Assembly: GCA_913009205.1 (NCBI GenBank)
Contig: CAJVYC010000014.1
Coordinates: 1 to 64,000, forward strand
Reading direction: 5' to 3'
From: an uncultured Fluviicola sp.
Lineage (GTDB): Bacteria > Bacteroidota > Bacteroidia > Flavobacteriales_D > Crocinitomicaceae
Length of the DNA stretch: 64,000 nucleotides
This document shows positions 26,410 to 35,304 of this stretch, one piece after another. The notes beneath the pieces were generated by a model, which worked only from the letters and a program-made list of their open reading frames with translations, ran no database searches and was not told where the DNA came from. Position 1 is the stretch's first letter; every line of letters begins with the position of its first letter. The position numbers and the translations under genes were made by a program.

Positions 26410-26997
26410 TTAAGCTTCTCGCTTGTTGATTTCGTCTCTTATTTTTGAAGCCAGTTCGTAGTCTTCATTTTCAATTGCTTGGTTTAATCTGTTTTGAAGT
26501 TCCTCATTAGAAATAGCATCAATTGTATCTCCTCCGGCTTCTTCTTCAATGTTTTCAACAACCATTTCGTCGTCTTCCATTGAAGTTTCGTCCAATAAAA
26601 TTCCAGCACTTGAAAGGATGTTCTCATAGGTGTACACGTCACAAGCAAAGCGAACTCCAATTGCGATAGCATCAGAAGTTCTAGCATCAATTTCGACAGT
26701 TTCACCTTCCCGAACACAAATTAATTTTGAATAAAATATGCCTTCAACAAGCTTGTAAATAATGACTTCTTGCACTTCTATATTGAATGTTGTTGCAAAA
26801 TTTTTGAATAAATCATGTGTTAATGGACGAGTAGGAGCCATCTTCTCCAACTCAATAGCAATAGCTTGCGCTTCGAATCCACCAATAATAATTGGAAGTC
26901 TTCTGTTCCCCTCAACTTCTGACAATACCAATGCATAGGCACCAGACTGCGTTTGGCTGTAAGAAAGTCCTACAATTTCAAGCTTAACTTTTTCCAT
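26410..26997 (-). CDS. Bifunctional nuclease (BFN/DUF151) domain protein with UVR motif
   Basis: The 195-residue protein has the DUF151 core (about 1-135: KVEIVGLSYSQ-type start, RLPIIIGGFEAQAIAIELE, and TSDAIAIGVRFACDVYTYE), a region of acidic residues, and a C-terminal UvrB/UvrC-type motif (about 160-192: LQNRLNQAIENEDYELASKI). Plant BFN proteins cleave RNA and DNA; bacterial members are poorly understood. It is separated from etfA by a strong terminator and probably starts a new transcript toward the permease. Confidence 0.88.
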   Translation of the reverse strand: MEKVKLEIVGLSYSQTQSGAYALVLSEVEGNRRLPIIIGGFEAQAIAIELEKMAPTRPLTHDLFKNFATTFNIEVQEVIIYKLVEGIFYSKLICVREGETVEIDARTSDAIAIGVRFACDVYTYENILSSAGILLDETSMEDDEMVVENIEEEAGGDTIDAISNEELQNRLNQAIENEDYELASKIRDEINKREA

Positions 26998-27019
26998 TTA
27001 ACGGTTAATAGGTTGTCCT

Positions 27020-27054
27020 AAAAAAAAATTAGGGAAGCGATTTAGGCTTCCCCA
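27020..27054 (-). terminator. Rho-independent terminator after etfA
   Basis: GGGAAGC (27032-27038) and GCTTCCC (27046-27052) flank a GATTTAG loop, and on the minus strand the stem runs into nine T (A run at 27020-27028). It separates etfBA from the BFN gene. Confidence 0.8.
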
Positions 27055-27086
27055 ATTGATGTAAAAATAATACTTCTAAGCATAAA

Positions 27087-28025
27087 CTAGTTAGAAGCTT
27101 TCAATTTTTTAACTGCTTCATTCAATCGAGGAATTACCTCAAATGCATCTCCAATGACACCGTAATCTGCAGCTTTGAAGAATGGTGCTTCCGCGTCAGT
27201 ATTGATGACGACGATTACTTTAGAACCATTTACTCCAGCCAAATGCTGAATCGCTCCCGAGATTCCGGCAGCAATATATAAGTTTGGTCGAATAGCTACA
27301 CCTGTTTGTCCAACATGTTCGTGGTGAGGTCTCCATCCGATATCTGCAACAGGTCTTGAACAAGCTGTGGCCGCTCCAAGTGATGCCGCTAAATCTTCAA
27401 TCATTCCCCAGTTTTCTGGCCCCTTTAAGCCTCTTCCTGCTGATACTACTAATTCAGCTTCTGGCAAAGGAATTTCTCCTTCGGGTTTTTTTGTTTCGAG
27501 TACTTTAATCTTTGGTTGGCCAGCATTTCCATTGAATTCCTCAACTCCACAATCGGAACCGCCTGCTTCTGGTTGGATGCTATTTGGAAGTAACGAGATG
27601 ATTTTTTTGTCTCCTGAAATTTTTACATTTCCAAAAGCTTTACCAGAAAAAACATTGACTTTAACTGTATTTCCTTCAGGAACAGCAATTGCTCCACTCA
27701 CCAATCCAGCTTTCAATCTTACCGATAATCTCGGGGCAACCGCTTTCGCTATTAAATCATGAGAGAATACTATTGTAGTTGCTCCAACGCTATCAGCAGC
27801 TGTCTTAACTAAATTTGAAATTTGTTGAGCATCATTCGCAGTTACTGATCGATCGACCATCACTTTTGACGCTCCATATTCTCCTAATTGAGATAATTTA
27901 GATGCGTCTGCAGAACCACAAGTCACTACAGTTACATCATCTCCTAATTTCTTTCCGTATGTAACGGCTTCCAAAGCACTTTTTGCAAGACCATTGTTAC
28001 TATTGATATATACTAATGTTGACAT
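27087..28025 (-). CDS. etfA: Electron transfer flavoprotein subunit alpha
   Basis: EtfA with EtfB carries electrons from acyl-CoA dehydrogenases to the quinone pool through ETF:quinone oxidoreductase. The 312-residue protein has the FAD-binding C-terminal domain with SAGRGLKGPENW (about 191-202), DIGWRPHHEHVGQTGVAIRP (about 224-243), and YIAAGISGAIQHLAGVNGS. Its N-terminal domain is adenine-nucleotide hydrolase-like. It starts 13 bases after etfB. Confidence 0.95.
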   Translation of the reverse strand: MSTLVYINSNNGLAKSALEAVTYGKKLGDDVTVVTCGSADASKLSQLGEYGASKVMVDRSVTANDAQQISNLVKTAADSVGATTIVFSHDLIAKAVAPRLSVRLKAGLVSGAIAVPEGNTVKVNVFSGKAFGNVKISGDKKIISLLPNSIQPEAGGSDCGVEEFNGNAGQPKIKVLETKKPEGEIPLPEAELVVSAGRGLKGPENWGMIEDLAASLGAATACSRPVADIGWRPHHEHVGQTGVAIRPNLYIAAGISGAIQHLAGVNGSKVIVVINTDAEAPFFKAADYGVIGDAFEVIPRLNEAVKKLKASN

Positions 28026-28038
28026 ATTTTAAATGGGA

Positions 28039-28779
28039 TTAAATAACTTTCGCTTCGTTGTGAAGTAACTCTACTAATTCGTCCATGTTTTCTGGGTCGA
28101 TCATCTTGCATTCGGATTTAGCATCTGGAAGTGAATAACTTTCGAAAGAAGTTAAAGTGTCAACTTCGGCCGCAGGAATTACATTCAAAGGCTTTGTTCT
28201 AGCTGCCATAATTCCTCTCATGTTTGGAATTCGTTGTTCAGCCATTCCTTTTGCACATGAGACAACAATGGGTAATTCAGCTTCAACAACTTGAACACCT
28301 CCAACGATTTCAGTTTCCAAAGTCGCTGTCGTTCCGTTGATGTCTAGTTTAGACGCAAGAGAGATAAATGGTAAATCCATTCCTTCAGCTATCATACCAG
28401 CAACTTGAGAACCGTTGTAATTGATCGTTTCTTTTCCAGTTAACACCAAATCAAAACCGTTCGACTTAGCATACTCTGAAATTTGCATTGCAACGAAATA
28501 AGCGTCTGTGGGATCAGCGTCAATTCGAATTGCTTCATCAGCGCCAATAGCCAATGCTTTGCGAATAACCGCATCGTCTGCAGCTCGACCAACAGTTATG
28601 ATGCTTACAGATCCACCATTTGCTTCTTTAAGTTCCAAACCGCGAACAAGCGCATACCACTCGTCGTATGGGTTAACAATATATTGAACTCCATTCTCAT
28701 CAAACTTCGCATTACCATCAGTGAAAGCAATCTTTGAAGTTGTATCTGGAGACTTACTTATACATACAAGAATTTTCAT
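28039..28779 (-). CDS. etfB: Electron transfer flavoprotein subunit beta
   Basis: The 246-residue beta subunit has MKILVCISKSPDTTSKIAF at the start, VNPYDEWYALVRGLELKE, and DLVLTGKETINYNGSQVAGM (about 111-130), the nucleotide-binding ETF signature. It forms a heterodimer with EtfA, which lies directly downstream. The divergent gene on the + strand (28917) shares the 137-base intergenic region. Confidence 0.95.
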   Translation of the reverse strand: MKILVCISKSPDTTSKIAFTDGNAKFDENGVQYIVNPYDEWYALVRGLELKEANGGSVSIITVGRAADDAVIRKALAIGADEAIRIDADPTDAYFVAMQISEYAKSNGFDLVLTGKETINYNGSQVAGMIAEGMDLPFISLASKLDINGTTATLETEIVGGVQVVEAELPIVVSCAKGMAEQRIPNMRGIMAARTKPLNVIPAAEVDTLTSFESYSLPDAKSECKMIDPENMDELVELLHNEAKVI

Positions 28780-28905
28780 AAGGGATTTTTCTTTAAATCG
28801 ATTGCGAATTTAAGAAATTATAGGCATAATTTAAAGGTTTTAACGAGAATTAATCTCACGATTTAATACTAAATTTAACGAATTCACGTTCAGTAACTAA
28901 TATTG

Positions 28906-28913
28906 TAATTTAG
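28906..28913 (+). promoter_or_regulatory. -7 box (TAATTTAG) abutting a start codon
   Basis: TAATTTAG, the TAnnTTAG variant, ends only three bases before the ATG at 28917. If used, the mRNA would be leaderless. Confidence 0.35.
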
Positions 28914-28916
28914 CTT

Positions 28917-29360
28917 ATGAATCTTCGAACACAACTTTTATTCTTATCAATCGCACTTCTAGGTTTGTACTCTTGCGATAAGCCAACGAATACAAATCTG
29001 GTTGACACAGGTTATTTGGTGGGGTTAGAGGGCAACTACTCGATCGAATGTCAGGTTAATTATAAAGACACTTTGGAAGTGTATCACTCTGTTGATACAA
29101 CATATGTTGGTACATTGGCTAGTCTCACGAATGATCTAATGCTAATTAATTTTGTCGACGGCTCATTGTTCGAATTGAGGTTTACTAATAATGGTCTAAT
29201 TTACGCAGAGTGTTCTATTGAGAATTCTACAACTTATTTGGGGGTGTGGATAGTTAATGACGGGATTCCTTCAATTCATATTAATCAAAAATATACTTAT
29301 TGTATTGGAGGATTCTCAAATACAGAGGTTGGTTTGAGCCTAAATGCAACTAAACTTTAG
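28917..29360 (+). CDS. Hypothetical lipoprotein, 147 aa
   Basis: A lipoprotein signal (LLGLYSC, Cys 20) is followed by DKPTNTNLVDTGYLVGLEGN and a beta-rich mature region of ~127 residues with two further cysteines (ECQVNY, AECSIEN) and a third near the end (YTYCIGG). No family is recognised. It is a lone gene, divergent from etfB, followed by over 500 bases without a convincing gene. Confidence 0.65.
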   Translation: MNLRTQLLFLSIALLGLYSCDKPTNTNLVDTGYLVGLEGNYSIECQVNYKDTLEVYHSVDTTYVGTLASLTNDLMLINFVDGSLFELRFTNNGLIYAECSIENSTTYLGVWIVNDGIPSIHINQKYTYCIGGFSNTEVGLSLNATKL

Positions 29361-29906
29361 TTTTTTTTACGTTTATCTAATCCTTGAGCGTAACCTAATT
29401 TCATTGTAAAATTGAAGTTCTCATGCATACTTGTCATTTCAAAAAGTTTACTTTGATAGGTCACTTATTCATTTTTCGTTAAACTAGAAATAGGAAAACT
29501 AAAACAAGATATACAGTAATATTAGGATTCAACGTAATGTCTATTTCAAGTCTTATGTTGGAAATGTCTCGTTGAAAAGAGCATTATTTATTCTTTAATG
29601 GGAGAATATCGACAAATAAAATTCTGAATTCTGTTAGTATTTCCATTGCTCGAACGGAGCATGAAGGACTCGAATCTCGTGAAGAATTATGACAAGAAAA
29701 TTGGAGGTGAAATTTCAAAATATATTCCAACGATCATTACTAACACCAAATCTTTCAGGTAATTATTCGCCTAGAATTAATTGGTGTTTTCCTGTTTGGG
29801 GGGGTCACGTCAATGCCCGCTGACTTCTCAATGGGCCTGTTTTGTTTATGTCGATGGTAACGCTACTTTGTTATCTTTAGTGGTAATCGCATATTAGCTA
29901 CCACAA
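29361..29906 (+). other. 546-bp stretch without a supported gene
   Basis: Both strands carry many stops and no ORF of more than about 35 codons with a recognisable product. The longest small frame (ATG near 29660, about 33 codons) has no visible homology. Near its end a TTTG at 29841-29844 lies 19 bases ahead of TACTTTGT (29864-29871), with TATCTTTA just after, a probable promoter for the tocopherol-cyclase-like gene at 29907. Confidence 0.5.
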
Positions 29907-30878
29907 ATGATAATTAAAAGAATCCAATCCTTATATAATCCTGAACGCTATCATGGCTGGGGAAGATCAAAAAACTATTTTGAAGGATGGTACTATAAAA
30001 TGATTAGTGCAGATGAAAAGCATGCAATAGCAGTTATTCCAGGAATCGCAATGGATGAAAATGGTAAAAAGCAAGCCTTCATCCAAGTGCTCGATGGAAA
30101 AAATTTGAAAGCAGATTACGTAAAGTTCCTTTCGAGTTCTTTTAAAGTCGGAAAAGGTGAGTTTCAATTAAATATGGAAGGAAATCATTTTTCATCTTCA
30201 AGATTACGCCTTGATATACCCGGCTTTAAGGGCGAAATCGAGTTCGAAAATCAAGTTCAATGGCGTAAAAAGTGGTATTCACCGGGTATTATGGGACCCT
30301 TCTCATTTATGCCTTTTATGGAATGTTACCATGGTATTTTAAGTATGGATCATACTGTAAAAGGAAGTTTAACAATTGACGGGAAGGAAATTGACTTTAA
30401 TAATGGGAGAGGTTACATGGAAAAAGACTGGGGACGCTCGTTCCCTATTGCTTATTTCTGGATGCAATCCAATCATTTTAGCAAAGAAGGTGTTTCCCTC
30501 AAGGCGTCAATAGCAAAGATTCCTTTCGCAAAAAGAAAATTTGTCGGGTTTATTGCTGGCCTATGGTTGGACGGCAAATTGATACGATTCACCACGTATA
30601 ACGCTTCAAAACTCATTCGCTCTTTTGCAGATGAGAATACGGTTGAGATAAAAATGAAAAATCCAAAGTACATTCTTCATATCAATGCAACTAGGGGTGA
30701 AACGACAGAGTTAGCGTCTCCGATATTAGGTTTCATGGATGGGAGAGTTGAGGAAAGCATGACCGCCGTTCTTGAGGTTAAATTAATTGAAAAAAAAACG
30801 GGTAGAGTAATTTTTGAAGACAAAGGTAGAAATGCAGGTTTGGAAGTAGCGGGAAAGATTGATGAGATCACCATCTAA
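29907..30878 (+). CDS. Tocopherol cyclase-like domain protein
   Basis: The 323-residue protein matches the tocopherol cyclase family: YNPERYHGWGRSKNYFEGWY (about 10-29), YSPGIMGPFSFMPFMECYHG (about 127-146), NGRGYMEKDWGRSFP (about 169-183) and WMQSNHFSKEG. In plants and cyanobacteria VTE1 closes the chroman ring of tocopherol. In heterotrophic bacteria the same domain occurs with unknown substrate, so making vitamin E is not implied. No signal peptide is visible. Upstream is a gene-free stretch; pdhB follows ~180 bases later. Confidence 0.85.
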   Translation: MIIKRIQSLYNPERYHGWGRSKNYFEGWYYKMISADEKHAIAVIPGIAMDENGKKQAFIQVLDGKNLKADYVKFLSSSFKVGKGEFQLNMEGNHFSSSRLRLDIPGFKGEIEFENQVQWRKKWYSPGIMGPFSFMPFMECYHGILSMDHTVKGSLTIDGKEIDFNNGRGYMEKDWGRSFPIAYFWMQSNHFSKEGVSLKASIAKIPFAKRKFVGFIAGLWLDGKLIRFTTYNASKLIRSFADENTVEIKMKNPKYILHINATRGETTELASPILGFMDGRVEESMTAVLEVKLIEKKTGRVIFEDKGRNAGLEVAGKIDEITI

Positions 30879-31008
30879 AAAGAAAGGGTTTATATGGATT
30901 TTAACCGAATTCAATTTAGTTTGTTCATTCCTTCACAGATTTCCAACAATCGCATGTTTTAGTTTTAAAGTTGTAGAAGATTTTATAATTAGATATTTCG
31001 AAAATTAT

Positions 31009-31016
31009 TACATTTG
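31009..31016 (+). promoter_or_regulatory. -7 box (TACATTTG) for pdhB
   Basis: TACATTTG is an exact TAnnTTTG. An in-frame TTG at 31014 lies inside this box, so translation must start downstream, at ATG 31059. Confidence 0.55.
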
Positions 31017-31058
31017 GCAACCCAATTTAATTTGGGGAATAACATTAGACACAAGATC

Positions 31059-32039
31059 ATGAAAACGTTACAATTTAGAGAAGCCCTTAGAGAAGCGATG
31101 AATGAAGAAATGCGTGCAGACAAGAACGTATTTTTGATGGGAGAGGAAGTGGCTGAATATAACGGAGCTTACAAGGTATCTCAAGGTATGCTTGAGGAGT
31201 TTGGAGCAAAAAGAGTTATTGATACTCCGATTGCCGAGTTAGGATTTACTGGAATTGCCGTTGGTGCTTCTATGAATGGTCTTAGACCGATTGTTGAATT
31301 TATGACTTGGAACTTTGCAATTTTAGCAGCGGATCAAATTATCAATAGTGCTGCGAAAATGCTTCAGATGTCAGGAGGTCAATTTAATTGTCCGATCGTA
31401 TTTAGAGGTGGAAACGGTCCTGCTGGTCAATTGGGAGCGACGCACTCGCAAAGTTTTGAAGCGTTTTACGCGCAATTCCCAGGGTTGAAAGTGATAACGC
31501 CTTCGAATCCTTACGATGCGAAAGGTTTATTGAAAGCTGCAATTAGAGATAATGACCCTGTGGTTTTTTTGGAGTCTGAGAAAATGTATGGGGACAAAGG
31601 TGAAGTTCCTGAAGGAGAGTATATTATTCCGATCGGTGTTGCTGATATTAAAAGAAAAGGTACGGATGTAACGATTGTTACATTTGGTAAAATAATTAAG
31701 ACGGCACAAGAAGCTGCAGATGTATTGGAGAAAGATGGGATCTCTTGCGAAATTGTTGATTTAAGAACAGTTAGGCCAATTGATTATCCTGCAGTTGTTG
31801 AGTCGGTGAAAAAAACAAACAGATGTGTGGTTGTTGAGGAAGCACATCCATTGGCATCAATTTCTTCTGAAATTGCTTATCATGTGCAACGTTACGCATT
31901 TGATCATTTAGATTCACCAGTTATGAGGGTTACTCAAACTGATACACCATTTGCATTTTCGCCTACACTTATAGCTGAGGCATTGCCAAATGTTGAAAGA
32001 ATCGTAAAAGCTGTAAAGGCAACGATGTACAGAAATTAA
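31059..32039 (+). CDS. pdhB: Pyruvate dehydrogenase E1 component, beta subunit
   Basis: The E1 beta subunit works with E1 alpha in the thiamine diphosphate-dependent decarboxylation of pyruvate to acetyl-CoA. The 326-residue protein starts MKTLQFREALREAMNEEM and has VFLMGEEVAEYNGAYKVSQG, DTPIAELGFTGIAVGASM (about 58-75), FRGGNGPAGQLGATHSQSFE, TPSNPYDAKGLLKAAI and VEEAHPLASISSEIA. The alpha subunit is not adjacent. I start it at 31059 because the upstream in-frame codons lie in the promoter. A related branched-chain 2-oxo acid E1 beta cannot be excluded from the sequence alone, but the motifs favour PDH. Confidence 0.92.
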   Translation: MKTLQFREALREAMNEEMRADKNVFLMGEEVAEYNGAYKVSQGMLEEFGAKRVIDTPIAELGFTGIAVGASMNGLRPIVEFMTWNFAILAADQIINSAAKMLQMSGGQFNCPIVFRGGNGPAGQLGATHSQSFEAFYAQFPGLKVITPSNPYDAKGLLKAAIRDNDPVVFLESEKMYGDKGEVPEGEYIIPIGVADIKRKGTDVTIVTFGKIIKTAQEAADVLEKDGISCEIVDLRTVRPIDYPAVVESVKKTNRCVVVEEAHPLASISSEIAYHVQRYAFDHLDSPVMRVTQTDTPFAFSPTLIAEALPNVERIVKAVKATMYRN

Positions 32040-32253
32040 GAACAAGTCTGGCAACATATAAATTATAGATTGTCCGAAAAGACACTTCTTTTTTATGAAA
32101 AATTTTTCCTTCAAGAGGGGCCACTTAATATTACATGCAAAAGTGTAGTTTAATTTTTGTAAATTTGATTTTGCTGAAGTAAAAATACCTTTACTATAGC
32201 CGCACTGCACTATCACTATTTTAAGCAAGAGTTCATTTTGCTAAAATCATTTT

Positions 32254-32284
32254 AAAAGCTCTCTTGTTTTCCAAGAGGGCTTTT
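32254..32284. terminator. Bidirectional terminator between pdhB and a membrane protein gene
   Basis: AAAAGCTCTCTTG (32254-32266) pairs with CAAGAGGGCTTTT (32272-32284) with one mismatch; both flanks are A/T-rich. It terminates pdhB on + and the membrane protein on -, overlapping the latter's stop by two bases. Confidence 0.75.
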
Positions 32285-34052
32285 ATTTTCTTATCAAAGA
32301 GTGTGCGGTGATAGTAAATTCCTCCAATTCAACTGAAACACTTGCGTCATTGTCTAAATAAATTTGCATTTCGTCATTTGCGTGTCGCACCTCCGGAAGG
32401 TTGTATTTCCAAATCAATGTTGTAAATTCAGTTTCACTCAATTTTTGAGAAACCTCAAAATCCCTCCATCCATAGACATTATATGAACTAACAGCCTCCA
32501 TTCTTAATAAAGAACTCAAGTTTTTGTTCGATGTTTTTGCTTTTATTCGAACCTCAAACATCGTTTCGTCTGTGCTCGAAAGTTCTAAAATATTGATTCT
32601 TCCAATCGTTAAATCTTTAGTATGAATTGAACAGATTGGTTTTTTCAAACTGAAAATTTCTCTTGAAATCACTTTTCGATTCGCAGATGGGAACTTCTTT
32701 TGAATTTCTATCCAGCCCAAATTCGATTTGTCAATCAATAATCTACTTTGGTCGTATTTTGGAATGTCCAATTGCCCGAATATGTACCAATAATGTTCTT
32801 CAGTCATCCGCTCTCCGTGCAAGTAGCCAATGTCCACTTGTTTGCTTTGAAAAAGGTTAAGTGAAATACATAAAATAGAAAAGGTGATAGCCCCAGCGAT
32901 CCAAAGTTTATTGCGAATCGAATTGAATAGAATCGCAATAACGAGACCTATAATTGGATAGATGTCGACCATTACACGTGAGCCAAAAGAAGTCGCGTAA
33001 TACCATGTCTCCCAAGAGCACATGACGTAGATATAGAGTGAGATGAAGCTTAGTGAGGCCCAAAACAATTTTCTATTTCTATTGTAGAGCATGTAAAGCC
33101 CGAAAGGAGTCAATAGGAATAGTGGTGAATACAGCAGCCATCCTTTTCGGTAAGAGATTAGAAAATCTAGGAGATTAGGATCTGTAAGGGCAATGTCTTC
33201 TGTGTGGAGGTTTGGCGTTATTAATTCTCCTCCGACAGAATACCAATAAATGATTTGAGGAATGTTCCAAAGTAAAGAGAGCAAAGGGAAGAGAAGAATT
33301 GATTTCCAGAATTTTTTTGTGTTTCCATATTCTTTAGCGAGGAAAATCAGTGGGACTAAACCGATAAGGACTTGAGTCGGACGAATACTTGATGCAAGTC
33401 CAAAAATTACAACCGCATAAATTAAGTTCCATTTGTTTTTGGTTGTTGAGAACTTGAAAAAGTGATATAAGAAAATTGAGTTAAGCGCAAATAAATACAA
33501 ATGCGGCAAATCATATTGTCTTGTGAATGTTATTAATAGGTTGGTGCCTAAATAGATTACTAATAGGGTGTATCCGGTCGCATTGTCAGATACAAACAGC
33601 AGTAATAGTTTGCGGAAGTAAACCAGGCCAAGAAGTATAAAAAGCAAAATATTTAATATTGATGCGACGTGATATGGAGTGCTGAATCCGTCTCTTTCAT
33701 ATCCGGAAGACCGTGCGACCGTATCTCCGACAACATAAGAAGGTAGGTAAATATAGGACAGACCAATATGATAAATGTCAATGTAGTTACCGTTTTGACG
33801 CTGTGCCAATTGATAAACTGGAAACTCTTGACAGTGCTTGTTTTGAATTTCTTGGGCCCATTCAGGAGTCATTTTCAAAGAGCCTTTTTGAAATAAATGC
33901 GGCAGGTACATGTAGTATCCAAACCCATCGGCAACGGTTAAGCAACGATTAGGGTTTGAATTCAATTTGTCGACGCGTTGAATTGCGGACAAGCAAAATA
34001 GAATTGACAGTAGTATCAAAATCTTTCCTGAAAAGCTCTTAGAAACGTTCAT
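32283..34052 (-). CDS. Polytopic membrane protein, GT-C glycosyltransferase-like
   Basis: The 589-residue protein has about 9-11 hydrophobic segments in the first ~420 residues and a hydrophilic ~170-residue C-terminal domain. Features include an early loop with ADGFGYYMYLPHLFQKG (about 41-57), a layout like GT-C family enzymes that use polyprenyl-phosphate sugars, and CSWETWYYATSFGSRVMVDI (about 344-363), resembling conserved loops in uncharacterised Bacteroidota membrane proteins. I cannot name the family. Sugar transfer in the envelope is an inference. It stands alone between the pdhB terminator and the ribosomal cluster promoter. Confidence 0.6.
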   Translation of the reverse strand: MNVSKSFSGKILILLSILFCLSAIQRVDKLNSNPNRCLTVADGFGYYMYLPHLFQKGSLKMTPEWAQEIQNKHCQEFPVYQLAQRQNGNYIDIYHIGLSYIYLPSYVVGDTVARSSGYERDGFSTPYHVASILNILLFILLGLVYFRKLLLLFVSDNATGYTLLVIYLGTNLLITFTRQYDLPHLYLFALNSIFLYHFFKFSTTKNKWNLIYAVVIFGLASSIRPTQVLIGLVPLIFLAKEYGNTKKFWKSILLFPLLSLLWNIPQIIYWYSVGGELITPNLHTEDIALTDPNLLDFLISYRKGWLLYSPLFLLTPFGLYMLYNRNRKLFWASLSFISLYIYVMCSWETWYYATSFGSRVMVDIYPIIGLVIAILFNSIRNKLWIAGAITFSILCISLNLFQSKQVDIGYLHGERMTEEHYWYIFGQLDIPKYDQSRLLIDKSNLGWIEIQKKFPSANRKVISREIFSLKKPICSIHTKDLTIGRINILELSSTDETMFEVRIKAKTSNKNLSSLLRMEAVSSYNVYGWRDFEVSQKLSETEFTTLIWKYNLPEVRHANDEMQIYLDNDASVSVELEEFTITAHSLIRK

Positions 34053-34285
34053 TTGGCTTACTGGTTATTTATGAGTTGAGAAAAGTTTGCTTAGCAATGA
34101 TAATCAATTAATGTTTTGATTTAGTCAATGGTTTTTTTCTGATCGTAAATTCCTCAAGAAATAGGTGAATATCTATTAAAAAAAATGATTATTCTGCTAC
34201 GTTTATTTTATTTCTTCTCTATCTTTGACTTGATTAAAATTTTCTAATTCGATATCCATAAGTTGGATAATCTTACCGACAAAAA

Positions 34286-34337
34286 GGTAAAAAAAAGATG
34301 TAAACACGTTATTGTGAAAAAAGTATCATTTTTTACC
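34286..34337. repeat. Inverted repeat GGTAAAAAA...TTTTTTACC upstream of the rpsL promoter
   Basis: GGTAAAAAA (34286-34294) and TTTTTTACC (34329-34337) are exact complements ~34 bases apart, ending nine bases before the -33 element. A further TTACC (34273-34277) precedes the left arm. This is the only notable structure in the 380-base stretch 34053-34432 apart from the promoter. The A/T-rich region may act as an UP-like element or operator, but no factor is implied. Confidence 0.35.
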
Positions 34338-34345
34338 GTTATCTC

Positions 34346-34375
34346 TTGATTTATAAAAATTTCCTGCTATCTTTG
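34346..34375 (+). promoter_or_regulatory. Main promoter of the ribosomal cluster (TTG - 19 - TATCTTTG)
   Basis: A TTG (34346-34348) and TATCTTTG (34368-34375, exact TAnnTTTG) are separated by 19 bases. The transcript would start near 34382, giving a leader of ~50 bases before rpsL. Confidence 0.75.
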
Positions 34376-34432
34376 CACCCCGAAAAGTGTTTTTGGGACA
34401 GTGAATTTATTAACTAAAGTAACAGTATTTTT

Positions 34433-34807
34433 ATGCCAACTATCCAACAATTAGTTCGCAAAGGGAGAACAGCGGTGGTAAAGAAAAGCAAGTCAGCAGC
34501 ACTTGATTCTTGCCCACAGCGTAAAGGGGTATGTGTAAGAGTTTACACCACTACACCTAAGAAGCCGAACTCAGCAATGCGTAAAGTTGCCAGAGTAAGA
34601 CTTACAAATGGTAAAGAAGTGAATGCTTATATCGGTGGTGAAGGTCATAACCTTCAGGAGCACTCGTTAGTATTAGTACGTGGAGGAAGGGTAAAAGATC
34701 TTCCAGGTGTGCGTTACCACATCGTTCGTGGTGCGGAAGATACAGCAGGTGTTGAAGGAAGAACACAACGTCGTTCGAAGTATGGAGCTAAGAGACCTAA
34801 GAAGTAA
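34433..34807 (+). CDS. rpsL: 30S ribosomal protein S12
   Basis: The 124-residue protein lies at the decoding centre. It begins [11 protein letters not shown] and has the conserved [18 protein letters not shown] (about 40-57) and [17 protein letters not shown] (about 83-99). Both lysine positions where streptomycin-resistance mutations occur are the susceptible type. It is the first gene of the str operon and of the whole cluster, followed by rpsG after 21 bases. Confidence 0.97.
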   Translation: MPTIQQLVRKGRTAVVKKSKSAALDSCPQRKGVCVRVYTTTPKKPNSAMRKVARVRLTNGKEVNAYIGGEGHNLQEHSLVLVRGGRVKDLPGVRYHIVRGAEDTAGVEGRTQRRSKYGAKRPKK

Positions 34808-34828
34808 CCTTTTAAGATTTAAAAGAAG

Positions 34829-35299
34829 ATGAGAAGAAGAAAAGCGAAGAAGATAGCGATCCTTCCAGACCCAAAGTTTAATGACAAGCAAGTAACTAAG
34901 TTTGTCAACAACATGATGTTGGACGGAAAAAAGAACCTATCATTTAAAATATTTTACGAAGCGATTGATATCGTTGACGCAAAAGTAGAAGATGCAACAG
35001 GATTAGAAACTTGGAAGAAAGCTTTGGAGAACATTAATCCTCCAGTTGAAGTACGTAGCCGTCGTGTTGGTGGTGCTACTTTCCAAATTCCTACACCAGT
35101 TCGTGAAGGACGTAAGCATTCATTAGGAATGAAATGGTTGATCGGATATTCTCGTAAGAGAAACGAAAAAACAATGGCCCAAAAATTAGCTGCAGAGATT
35201 ATCGCTGGATCGAAAGAAGAAGGCGCTGCTTACAAGAAGAAAGAAGATACACTAAGAATGGCTGAGGCAAACAAAGCATTCTCACACTTTAGATTTTAA
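34829..35299 (+). CDS. rpsG: 30S ribosomal protein S7
   Basis: S7 nucleates assembly of the 30S head. The 156-residue protein has [20 protein letters not shown], the long [20 protein letters not shown]-like helix region (109-130), and [19 protein letters not shown] at the end, all standard. It is followed by fusA after five bases, so translation is likely coupled. Confidence 0.97.
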   Translation: MRRRKAKKIAILPDPKFNDKQVTKFVNNMMLDGKKNLSFKIFYEAIDIVDAKVEDATGLETWKKALENINPPVEVRSRRVGGATFQIPTPVREGRKHSLGMKWLIGYSRKRNEKTMAQKLAAEIIAGSKEEGAAYKKKEDTLRMAEANKAFSHFRF

Positions 35300-35304
35300 T
35301 CAAG

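Noticed and set aside
27367-27762. 131-codon ORF on + within etfA
   Set aside because: It is a shadow of etfA codon bias with no start signal or homology.
31014-31058. Longer pdhB start at TTG 31014
   Set aside because: This TTG is part of the TACATTTG -7 box, so it cannot be in the transcript; the conserved N-terminus begins at ATG 31059.
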